Shown: positions 11,509-21,474 of the stretch, one piece after another
Numbering within the stretch: the stretch's first letter is position 1
Layout of the letters: each line of letters opens with the position of its first letter
Notes under the pieces: model-generated
What the model was told of the DNA's origin: nothing
Databases searched by the model: none
The model's input: only the letters and a program-made list of their open reading frames with translations
Source: Branchiostoma floridae
Taxonomy: Eukaryota; Chordata; Leptocardii; Amphioxiformes; Branchiostomatidae
Length of the DNA stretch: 50,325 bases
Reading direction: 5' to 3'
Assembly (NCBI RefSeq): GCF_000003815.2
Contig: NC_049980.1
Location: 28,827,913 to 28,878,237, forward strand
Translations under genes and position numbers: made by a program

Positions 11509-11590
11509 CAAGCATTCTTCTGCTTGGCACCACAGTCTTCACACGACAGCTTCAACCTGCTACCGGACTTTCTCCGACACAACCGCCACG

Positions 11591-14360
11591 ATGCCGTCGA
11601 TGGTCAGAGATATCAACACCAAGGTAGGTGACATGTCTGTAGAGATATCACTGGCTTCTACTGTACTACTTTTCTAAAACGGTTGCTATTGGCAGGAATG
11701 AATTTATTGCTGCATACTCATGAATATACAGGTTTGTCCTCTTTCCAGCCTTTCGATTTTTCACAGAATTTTGCTACATGCAAAACGTAGTGTTTTTCAA
11801 CACGTTCAAAGCACAAGCCGTATTTCTACATTTACACTTCAGACCAACAGACGCAGGTTCTGTACGGTTGTCAATCCAAAATCGAAATGGTTCAAAACTT
11901 CGTTTGCCCTCAAACTGTATGCAGTGGAGTGGAAATCTTTGGTAGAGGCCATTTTCATTGGATAAGCTCGTATACATGTTAACTACGCTTGAAGGTGTGC
12001 AAGGCTAGGTTTAGGCGGTTTCCAGGATGTAATGTGAACATAGTTACCAGTAAAAATATCTTACAACAAAGGCAAATTGCCTGGTAAACCATCTACCGTG
12101 CTGTTAATACAGATGTTTCATGTATCTTATCATTGAAGAAAACTTTTTTTGTGGAAAATGCGACCATGCAATTTTGTTATTCTTACGGCAGTCTTCTGGC
12201 CTACATGTAGACTATAGAGAAAGCGGTTTGCAGAGTCTATGCCAACATGATACGCTTGCATGATGAATGAGTCGCTGCTGACGTAGGCAGTCGCACTGGT
12301 TGTACGGGGCCACTTTATATCACAGGGGACCAAATTATTGGCGAGAATTTTAAGTGAAAAATTTCTGAGAAGAGTTGTCTGTCCAAAGAAAGCACTATTG
12401 GCCAATGTAATGCGTCTAGCATCGAAGTATTCAAAAGTGTAACCACAACCGTGTAATTCATGCACACGATAATAAAGATTACCTCCTCTAGAAAAAAAAT
12501 CAATTTCTTTTAAGAATGATTTTGATCAAGCTGAGTGAAATGTGGCGACAGTGTAACCTCGATTATGAAATTTCCATCTTCAATAAATGTTCAGATCTTT
12601 AAGCATATGCATTTCAAACACGATGTGAATGAAGAACCTTAGTGTGTTTAACGCGAGACTTGACTCTTACAGGACGAGTTTGATGCACTCCTGGCTGACA
12701 GCAATGAAAAGCTGGTGGTGGTGTACTTCTCAGCCGAATGGTCCGGACTCTGCAGGATGATGGTGAATGTGTTTGAGGTAGGTTTTTTTGTCCCACTGTC
12801 TTGGGGTGAGCTCGTTCAACAGCCATTTTTAAATACGCATGCGCAAGGTCCCAGACTTGCAAACAGTTCCCGCCTTGACCATTTTCTCGATTTGCGAAAC
12901 AATGTCCCAGGCGTAGATTTGTTTATGTCTCATGGGCACCTTTGAAATATTACCCACAAGTATGGTTTTCTTATTGGACCGATCCAGAAAAAACGGACCT
13001 GAAAATTCGGTGACTGGATGGTGGACCAGATCTTTGACCTATTAGAGGATGAAGATGGGCAGAAATTCACACCTGATCCTTTTGACCTGTACCGGTACCC
13101 ACACCTACCCACAAGTCATGTTGCTGCGCATGCGTCCTCGGAATGGTGAACTAGCTTATTTTCACATACATGTACCTTCCAGTCGCCATCTTGTTTCCGA
13201 TCGACAATTCGAAGACTCAGTACTGTCATGGATTACTAGTTGACACATTAATTGCTAAAATAACGCATAGCTGCACACTAAAGGCTTAGTCTTGAACTTC
13301 TGCTACCAGTTTGTGTCTTCACCATGTTTGTGTTTTCTTCATCCTGTTTGTATTTACTTTACATGTTTGTGTTTACATAACCATGTTTGTGTTTACTTCA
13401 CATTATTTGTGTTTTCTTTACCATGTTTTTTTCAGGATGTGGCTGCGCATAACTCTGACGTCATCTTTGCTAAGCTGGACGTCGATAAGAATGGCGTAAG
13501 TATCCGTTCAGGCCTCAAAGCAAATTCAATTTTTAACATGCTTTGGCCTTGGCCATCAAATCCAAATATTGGATGATGCTGTACTCACGTTTAGAAAGAA
13601 GCTTTGAACCCCATGCACAGTAAAGAACCCATCACTGTTAACGATTACAGAGTAGGGCTCCCTCCTAGTTGTGTGAGGGGACCCAACAAGCTGTCTTTGA
13701 CTGGCACATTCTAATGTGCTATAGTATCATATGCAGCTTAAACTGGCACATACTAATGTGCTATAGTATCATATGCAGCTTACAGCATACAAACATGTCT
13801 ACATTTTCTAGGAGACCGCTAGTCACTGTGACATCAGCTCCGTCCCTATATTCCACTGCTACAAGAATGGCAAAAAGGTACAACGACTTCCATCTTTCAA
13901 GATTTAACAATTTTGAGGGTCATTTTTCTGCTCATGTCATGATTCACATGAGTAATGGTGGTCCGCGCGTCTGTGGGGATAAAGGTATCACGTATAGAGG
14001 ATACAGGTATAGAGGATACAGCCATAGTTCTAGGTAAGGGTGTAGGGGTACATGCATAGGTGCCGGGGCTCAGGTACAGGGGGGGGGGGGCAATTCAAGG
14101 GTACAGGTATAGAGGTTACAGGTAAAGAGAGTCCACGTATACAGGTACATGTATCGGGTACACTGTTACAGTTATAGAGGTTACAGGCGTGTGTGTACAG
14201 GTATAGAGGGCACGGTCATATGGGTACATACCTGTATGCTCACCGTTGGAACATCTTGGTCTCATTCCGGCTTGTTGTTTTGCAGGCTGACGAGTATTCC
14301 GGAACCGCTTATGAGCAGAAGTTGCAGAGGGAACTTGTGGACAAGAACAAGGAGGAGTGA
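11591..14360 (+). CDS. Thioredoxin paralogue with decayed active site (WSGLC), 5 coding exons
   Basis: Coding exons are 11591-11623, 12673-12777, 13436-13495, 13812-13877 and 14286-14360. All are GT-AG and phase 0, giving 112 aa. The exon lengths for the fold core (105, 60, 66) are identical to those of the minus-strand thioredoxin. The protein starts MPSMVRDINTK, keeps LVVVYFSAEW, the beta strand VIFAKLDVDKNG and the cis-Pro loop SSVPIFHCYKNG. The active site is W-S-G-L-C-R (residues 34-39) instead of W-C-x-P-C-R. The nucleophilic first Cys is Ser and the Pro is Leu. The C-terminus is a longer acidic/basic helix ending DKNKEE. Disulfide reductase activity by the normal dithiol mechanism is therefore not expected. 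A monothiol, chaperone or binding role is possible, as in known redox-inactive thioredoxin-fold proteins. The reading frame and all splice sites are intact. Confidence 0.93.
11669..11766 (+). repeat. Inverted copy of the 9199-9294 segment
   Basis: This matches the minus strand of 9199-9294 over about 97 bases. It lies in intron 1 of the WSGLC thioredoxin. Confidence 0.7.
13305..13435 (+). repeat. Degenerate TTTGTGTTT tandem repeat before the exon 3 acceptor
   Basis: Irregular units of about 20-25 bases (CATGTTTGTGTTTAC and TTCTT variants) run up to the acceptor TTTTTTTCAG. The corresponding intron of the minus-strand paralogue (about 4766-4860) has the same sequence type, so the tract predates the duplication. 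Confidence 0.7.
13701..13784. repeat. 42-bp tandem duplication in intron 3
   Basis: Two copies of a 42-bp unit beginning CTGGCACAT and containing AATGTGCTATAGTATCATAT follow each other with about one mismatch. It is a recent local duplication in intron 3 of the WSGLC thioredoxin. Confidence 0.9.
13975..14225. repeat. AGAGGNTACAGGTAT-rich simple tandem region
   Basis: Irregular repeats of TACAGGTATAGAGGA and TACAGG motifs occur, including a run of G at 14081-14090. It is intronic (intron 4 of the WSGLC thioredoxin). Confidence 0.65.
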
Positions 14361-14616
14361 CTCGCTCAAGATCGTACCTAGCATAGAAACGTCAGAGTTA
14401 GCGGGTCAAACTGTTAAATTAATGTTTAGATTTGTCCATAATAGAGTAACATTTGCTTAAAAAAATTCGTGCTTAATGGGAATCAACAAAATAGTTAGAC
14501 TATTCACCTCAATTTCTTAGAAGTACTGTTTTTTCATCATTTTGTAACGTTTCTATCATATTTGCACCTGTTTAGACATGAATCATGTTTGAAAGTCAGC
14601 GCAGTACTAATAGAAT

Positions 14617-14622
14617 AATAAA
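14617..14622 (+). terminator. Possible polyadenylation signal of the WSGLC thioredoxin
   Basis: AATAAA lies about 257 bases after the stop codon in a T-rich 3' region. This fits a 3' UTR end but is not proven. Confidence 0.45.
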
Positions 14623-14639
14623 ACGTAGTTGAACATTTG

Positions 14640-15512
14640 GCACATTGTTATATTAACATTGTTAAGATTTGAAGTTGACCAGGATGCTTATTGCAAGATA
14701 TAATGTACACGTTTTAGATGCACAGGTTATTGTACACATTTATTCTTAAGGCTACACACTCTATGTCTTGAGACAGGTGTACACGTTAAAACGACTAAAG
14801 GCTTTTGAGGGTCCATGTTTAAGTTCACATTTCTTATGATATACTGTGAAATGATATTAAATACTAACATGGCTGAAAAGTGTAAGACGTAGTTTGTGTC
14901 TTTTGTTTTTTGTTAATTGTGGGCCCGGGCGAGTCTTACTGCCGGGTAAGGTTCAGCGTCGAAAGAGATCCGTCCCTTTACGATAGTCACAACCCCCTGC
15001 TACGTCGTGTGAGCGCCTAAGTGCAATACCTTGCTCCATGGATGATCAAAAATACAGCACTGCAATATAATGCCCCACCATCGTCTTATGTTGTGTCTGC
15101 AGGTAGAAAAATATTTTGTTTACCGTCATGCATGGGGAACAGATCTAAGGAGCGTTCGAACCTGTGATGCAAGTCAGCGAATAGCTATAGGAACCGCCCT
15201 CCCTATCTGCACCTGCAAGATCGCTGATGCAATGCAAAAGGCAGTGGGAAAGTCTGTCGATGAAACGATCCCATCAACTTGTCAACTTGGCAATTATTAC
15301 TTTTAGTCATGCAAGGACATGTAAAGGAAGTTAAGTTCTCTGGGAAAAGCCCCGAGTTTTTGTTCAGAAGGACAGCCAATGGAAACCCAGCTGTAATACT
15401 GAAGTGACACCTAGCGATCCATGCCCAAAGTGTACTCCACACGTTCTGCTGTTCTTGCCTAAATTGCTAGCATTCGATGCATGTTGACCTATAACCCTAA
15501 ACGTACAAGGAA
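14640..15512. other. Intergenic between thioredoxin paralogue and LigB-like gene
   Basis: No domain-bearing frame was seen. The frame at 15070-15306 has no recognisable family. The interval should contain the promoter of the LigB-like gene, but no clear TATA box was found. Confidence 0.4.
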
Positions 15513-18500
15513 ATGTTTTTGGAAAGATACAGAGCTGACTATCTCCGGTCAGCTGTAGCTGTGGTGGTTGTTCTGTCTTGTCTGGTGACTGATGCCGTAG
15601 AAGGTAAGGTTGTCGGGGCGTTCGTGCTTCCCCACGGCGGGATAGCGCTCGATCCTGCCCGCTTCAACACAACCAACCAGACGGCACTGGAGCAGGCATG
15701 GCAGATACACAGCGCAGCTCGGAAGGTGATCTATTAATGGCCATGATGTGAACTGGTTTATGTGACAACACACATAGAAGTGCATCATTGTATCCTAGGG
15801 CTAAATTGCAGATGCAACGTTACATGCATACTAACACTATGAATACGAAAGCTGTTACTAAATCATTAAAGTAAACACCTGTTTAATGTTAAATGTACTT
15901 GACATTTAAAAGCCATAATACGCCATGTTTGTTTGCTCAATGCAACAAATGCAAAAAAAAATGCGTTAAAGAGCTTTACGCCATAGGATAAAGTGCTATT
16001 TTTACATTTGAAGTGACTGCAGATGAGCTCGTGCATGTGACTTTCTGAGCTTCCTGCCGTATGGTAAAAAAGATATCGTTTTGAACATAAAAAACTTGTT
16101 TTTCGCTAGATGACTCTCATCATCAATCAATACTCACAGATCACCGAGAAACCCAAACTGTATAAACGTTACTGCAAGGAGGTTAAAGAATCACTGGTTA
16201 CTGGGACTACTGCACATTCTTCTACCCACTTACAATGACAATGACAACGGACAATGAAGTTTATTGCATATTCACGCCCCACTGGGGCCAAATGCAGTCA
16301 GTTTAGTACATAGTAAGTAATCGGAAAGCTATACATATATATTACAGTTTACATGCTTCTTCTCTCTTCTTAAAACATGCGTGGACGAGCTTACAGAGTT
16401 TTTCCAGTATATCGTAGTTAGATGATGACATAAGGTATTTGAACAGATTTTCCTTCGTCAGGTGCGCATATTTCTTATCTATATGTGTAGCATTAGCGAA
16501 TGCATTTCGCAGATCTTTGTACAGCGAACACTCTAGGACAAAGTGTACTTCGTTTTCTACATACATGAAACTCTACTACTACAATGCTCAGAAGATCCAT
16601 ACCCACTGCACATCCTTTCTCCACTTCTTCCCTACTGACCCCAGGTTGGTCACCAGATCAACAGGCTCAGCCCGGACCTGTTGTTCCTCAGCACACCGCA
16701 TGGCGTCGCTGATCTTACCAACTTCTTGTTCTACCTGAACCCTGAAGCATATGGCTCAGCAGACACGGACAACTGCGTTTGCCCACCCTGTTGCTACAAT
16801 GTGTCCGTGGGTGCGTCTATCGGCGATTTCTCTTTTTAGGAAGCATGTATGGCTTGATTTGGGTTCCCTATCATAGTGTTGATATGTTTACCTAGAATTT
16901 AAGTAGAGCAAGGAGCTGTCATTGATGAAAGCTCCTTGAGTAGACTAATTGAGTAGACTAACATTTTTGGCTAGTTTGTAAAATAAACTGTAGATGCGTA
17001 AGAGATGACCATAGTGCTCTAGATTAAGTTGATCATTTGATTAATCTAACACAAACATATTCCAAAGTAATCTTTGCCTTATTCCACAGACATTAACTCA
17101 GAGATGTCGGAGACGTTGGTCGAAAAACTTAAGAGAGAGGGCGTTATGATATCGGGGCTGTCTGCCTTTGGTCCGCCAGGGGGCGCTGATGAACCATTTC
17201 CGCTAAGGTGGGCATGTTCCTGTCTGATTTGGCAAAGCATCAAATTCCTTGTCTCCAAGCAGACCCTACGGTGCCTTAGAGATAATATCAAAGCTGGCCA
17301 TGGAGTATAACCGGCCAAAGGGAGTCTAATGGGCACCGGTGCCGGCTATACTCCTTGGCCAGCTAATTCCATCTGTGTTGGCAAATGGCAGAGTCAGCCG
17401 AAAACTATCTTTAGTGTTTGGTCAGGTAAAGTTTAGTTGTGTACAGGTGTAAGATTTTGACGTCTTGGTCACTTGAAGTTCTAACTGCATCAGATGGTGC
17501 ATATGGCGGCACCCATCTCCGTTTCTGTGCCCCTGGGCCATATAACTTTTGTGCAATCACTAAAGAATGGGGGCAAGTCCAGCCCCACGTCCATACTCTT
17601 TCCCAAAGACTGAGTGATAAGCAGAATAAGCAACTGCACCTGAAGTTTTTTATATGACTCGACCGTGATCGAACTCGCGAACTATTAGCTTTAACGAATT
17701 TAGACAGTTCACATTTCTAAATCACCATACATTGTGGTCTTTGTTTAGATGGGCTGAGGTGATCCCCTTGCACTTCATCCCGCACCTGAACACAACCTCC
17801 GTGGTCGTGCTGTCTCACCCCAGCCGCAGGTACAACCACAGTGTCGCCATGGTGCCCGAACTTCTGCGATTAGGTGATAGCTAATACCTATGCTATTACA
17901 TGTTTGCGTTTTATGCATTTATGGATTTTTAACTACCGCTTATCCAAAACGGGACGCGCAGCCGATGATATGCACATGTTTGACCGCATTTGTTGCAAAA
18001 TGTCACCCACCGCATAGTAGTTAGTTAGTAGTGCCAAATGTTGATATTTTTTACAAATTCGGAAATCGCCGTAGTTCAAATGTGTTAAAATATGGGAAGG
18101 TATGTCTGTGACAAGTTTAATGGAGATAACTTATTACCTACGCCAACACCAAGCCACAAGAAGGGTCCTTTGTAAGGCTCTTCCGTCCGTCCTTACAGGA
18201 AAGTCTCTGTATAAAGAGTTGGAGGCGTCCAAAGAGCGAGTGGTGGTGATAGTGAGCGCGGACCTGGCGCACACCCACTCTGCAGACGGGCCGTACGGCT
18301 TCTCTCCCGCCGCACAGCCTTTCGACCAGGTGTTTGATTAGTGCAGTCATTTATCAGAGCATCTATTCGCAGCATTTGATAGGTCGCTGCATTATTTTAG
18401 CATTTGATTAGAGTATTTAATCATTTGTTTTGTCCAGGAAGGTTAGACATCCATGTAATACATGTATTAAAGATAACAGTTATTCAAGAAATTAGAGAAG

Positions 18501-19072
18501 ATTTGTGATCCGAGAAAAGTTATCACATCTTATTCAGTTGCTTGAGTTTATGTTATCTTGCGTACAATCACGTTGCTTTAATCCTGTTGCTTTTATATCA
18601 CGAATCATTTGTTTGTGTCAACGTTTTCACATAAGAAATTCATTGCTATGTTCTCTGTCCAATGTTATCTTTCGTTTTCAATGTTTTTTCATCATGATGT
18701 TGTTGTTTTTCTCGGCTTTAATGTACATTACCTTCGTGTTGTATATTAGTATCTGCGTTTACTTGCACTTTTATTATAATACATTCAGAAGAAATGTTTA
18801 ACATCACAGCCAAAATTCGTATTAAAAAGGAATATCTGTCAAATTTTCTCGGTAAGCAGGCGTGTGGTGAGTGGGCGTCTACCCTTGACCCTACCCCTTT
18901 ACTGGTCAACGCCACAAGCCTGGTGGACGACGCTCTGTCCTGTGGCTACACCGGCCTGGTCATGCTGCACGCCATCTTGTCTACGTCATCAATATGGCGG
19001 CCAACCCTCCTGGTGAACCACCATCCCAGCTACTACGGAATGATGGTCGCATCTTTCCTTCCCGGTACATGA
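15513..19072 (+). CDS. LigB-type class III extradiol dioxygenase-like protein, secreted or membrane-anchored
   Basis: Coding exons are 15513-15725, 16645-16810, 17090-17207, 17749-17873, 18199-18329 and 18860-19072. The phases match throughout, giving 321 aa. Residues 11-31 form a hydrophobic N-terminal segment (LRSAVAVVVVLSCLVTDA), a likely signal peptide or anchor. The LigB fold signatures follow: VVGAFVLPHGG (His41), LLFLSTPHGV (His90), VVVIVSADLAHTHSADGPYGF (His232, His234), then ACGEW (Glu255) and the C-terminal TLLVNHHPSYYG. These His/Glu residues correspond to the metal and catalytic positions of the LigB/MEMO/DODA superfamily, which opens catechol rings with Fe(II) and O2. The substrate here is unknown. 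A loop CVCPPCC (115-121) and several NxT/S sites fit an extracellular protein. Intron 1 carries a LINE fragment. The last exon could be shorter if a further exon exists, but it ends plausibly. Confidence 0.88.
16235..16575 (-). mobile_element. 5'-truncated LINE fragment in intron 1 of the LigB-like gene
   Basis: The minus-strand frame (stop near 16342, open to about 16566) reads VENEVHFVLECSLYKDLRNAF and ends FKKREEACKL. It is related to the C-terminus of the LINEs at 9690 and 10420. The 3' UTR follows with an AATAAACTTCATTG-type end near 16250. Its 5' end is about 70 bases from the exon 2 acceptor. Confidence 0.8.
17292..17364. repeat. Hairpin, MITE-like
   Basis: AGCTGGCCATGGAGTATAAC at the left pairs with the reverse complement ending TATACTCCTTGGCCAGCT at the right around CACCGGTG. 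The CCGGCTATACTCCTTG motif also occurs at about 42534-42548. It lies in intron 3 of the LigB-like gene. Confidence 0.65.
17445..17690 (-). mobile_element. tRNA-derived SINE, reverse copy
   Basis: The reverse complement contains GAGTTCGATCACGG (B box), CGAGTCATA and GAAACGGAGATGGGTGCCGC, all shared with the SINE at 7158-7440. It lies just upstream of exon 4 of the LigB-like gene. Confidence 0.75.
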
Positions 19073-19383
19073 TATAACACATTAGTCATGTAATTAATAT
19101 ACTGTTTAGCTTCATTTTATCTGGAGCGTACTGGTCGACTGACATTGCAGAAGGTACAGGCCTGTAATTTTGAGTTACTAGAACCACTAAGTTGCCACGA
19201 TTCATTAATTGATTCATCTTAGCGGTTTAGAGTCTTTAGAGTCTTATGTATGTCAATTATTACTAGTAGTTACTTATCATTTCTTTGTATTTCTTTGCTT
19301 TACTCTGTTAGTTATTTCTTTTGTACGCTGGTCTCCGTTGGCAATTAGTCTGTGTCTGACTGAAAGAGTCGTTTCTTGAGATG

Positions 19384-19389
19384 AATAAA
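19384..19389 (+). terminator. Possible polyadenylation signal of the LigB-like gene
   Basis: AATAAA lies about 312 bases past the stop codon. It could alternatively belong to a LINE 3' end. Confidence 0.35.
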
Positions 19390-19524
19390 TAATCAAATGT
19401 CATCAAGCACAAGTGGGGCACCTCTTGTCTTCTCAATAACTCATAAGTCTTAAGGCGTGGAGGTTTGACGCATCAGCCATTGATCATGCAAATAAGCTTT
19501 TCATTTACGAAAATTATATCAGTT

Positions 19525-19604
19525 GATATGCCAAAAAGCAGTTACTCAAGCGACCGTTTCCAAAATCATATCCAGTTGCTTGAGTAACTGATTTTTGGCA
19601 TATC
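19525..19604. repeat. Hairpin, MITE-like
   Basis: GATATGCCAAAAAGCAGTTA at the left pairs with TAACTGATTTTTGGCATATC at the right, and both arms continue with CTCAAGC. The centre is imperfect. It lies between the LigB-like and phosphatase genes. Confidence 0.7.
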
Positions 19605-19609
19605 TTATT

Positions 19610-20348
19610 ACCTGGGTGTCTTATATCCATCAAAGTATATCAGTTGATCATCTTCTCCACGAAAATAACAGAAGTTGTGATAAGTATATGAAGGAACCCA
19701 TAGGTCAGCTTCTGCCGTATGTAACAGAATTCTGGTAATAAAGAAAAATGCAAGATGATAGATCTTGTCAGTTATTGGTATCTACCGGGATAGTCACGTT
19801 ACTGATAAAGGTGATTAGGTTTCTTATCTGTACACCAACATATACTGCATCGTAGGATTACAAAAACGTTTCTAGTTTTAGCAATGAGTTATTGCCTTCA
19901 CTATAACCTCCTTGGTTTGAGACTTGCTTCTGTAGTCCGCCAATTAAACATTTATTAATTTATTCGTCCACTCATTCATTCATTTATTGGTCCATTGTCA
20001 TATTCATCATTCATCCACCCGCACTCGCTTTTTCTTTCTATCCTTTGGGCAAGTTGAAAGGAGAAAACGCCTAAACAGCAGACCCAGGTCAGCCATTTGC
20101 CTGGGGAGTAGGTATACCGTATTTAATGTTTATTTGCTGCATTTAAAAACGATACCTTCGGCCCCATGGCGTCATTTGCGCCCAGTCCAAAGTGCAGAGT
20201 CCAGACGGACGTCCTTGGTACAAATCTGACCTCTCTATATGTAACTTTTAACCTGTGCGCTTACGTCCTGCGAACGTACGGTTACGTCCTTTCGTATCAT
20301 CCTCACGTTGGCAGGTATAAATCTTAAGTCTTAAAAAACTTATTTGGA
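19610..20348. other. Intergenic upstream of the phosphatase gene
   Basis: No gene was recognised. The stretch includes an ATTC-rich patch (about 19955-19990). The promoter of the phosphatase should lie here; no clear TATA box was assigned. Confidence 0.4.
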
Positions 20349-21440
20349 ATGAAGAACCCAGAAGTGTTCTTTCTGTTGGTCTTTCTATGTGGCCATGCAG
20401 AACTTCAGCCCTACGTCAGGTGGGGTGCCGCAGGCAAGACAAGGAGACTCGTGGACTTCCTTGAGCGTGTAGGTCAGCGCAAGGAGTCATCAGAGCAGGT
20501 GTTCATGTCTCAAGTCGGCGCAGATCTTGAAGTGCAAGTTCGTGCCAGACAACCCGAAAGTGATCGCCTTCTTGTCTCTCCCGGAAGTCACGAGGTGCGC
20601 ACAGGCGGTGTGCTGGGGCTGCACCTGAGTCTGGCAGGTGTCGGACAGGTGAGAGCCATGTGGATGAACCCCGTTCCCTTCACCGCCCCTTCCGACTTTA
20701 AGCCTCAGTGTGCTTACACGGTCCTCCAGTCTGACTCTGCGGTGAAAAAACAACCGACAAATCGCCAACCCCTGGCCAGCATTCACAGACGGTGGAAGGT
20801 AAACAATGGACATAACGATGATAAGCGTCCCAACGTTCTCAAAGACGGGAAGGCTGCACCGAGCGTTGCCGTGGGGCGAGCTTACACCTACACCGCGGGA
20901 AACTTCAACGCCACTCTGAACGAGGCGGTGATGAAATACGAACCCGGAAGTGTTCCTGTAACCATCAGCTACCAGTGTGGCGACGTGAACTATGGCATCA
21001 GTCCGCCGTACAACTTCACCATCCAGCCCACGACTGTACAGAAACGCAGCGACGCTGAAGAACCGGCGCAAAAGAAGAGCATGATCAAGTCGTCTAAGAA
21101 CTTTTCTTCCGAGACGGCTTCCAAGGTGTTACCTGGGCGCACCTGTGCAGATGACACCTGCGTTGACGGTGGTGAGAGAGTGGGTAAAGTGGCTCTGATC
21201 GCGGACATGGGGGTAGAAGAGGACTCGTTCACAATCAGGTCCATACTGCGTCAGGTATGGAAACTTTCCTTGTGTCAGTGTGTTTCATCTAAATGCTTCT
21301 GTATGGACGGGGCACACGCCCATTTTTAACAATCAATTATTTTCAGTGATTACGTAGTTACTTGTGACTAGTATATTACCTAAATGAAAAAAGAGAGTGT
21401 GTGTGTGTGTGTTTGTGTGTGTGTGTGCGTGCGTGTGCTT

Positions 21441-21474
<34 letters not shown>

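Noticed and set aside
16060-16240. Possible extra exon of the LigB-like gene (CTAG acceptor near 16110)
   Set aside because: Exons 15513-15725 and 16645-16810 join in phase and continue the fold (AARK-VGHQINRLSPDLLFL), so no extra exon is needed.
20490-21071. Minus-strand 193-aa frame opposite the phosphatase
   Set aside because: It is a shadow of the well-supported phosphatase exon 1 on the plus strand.
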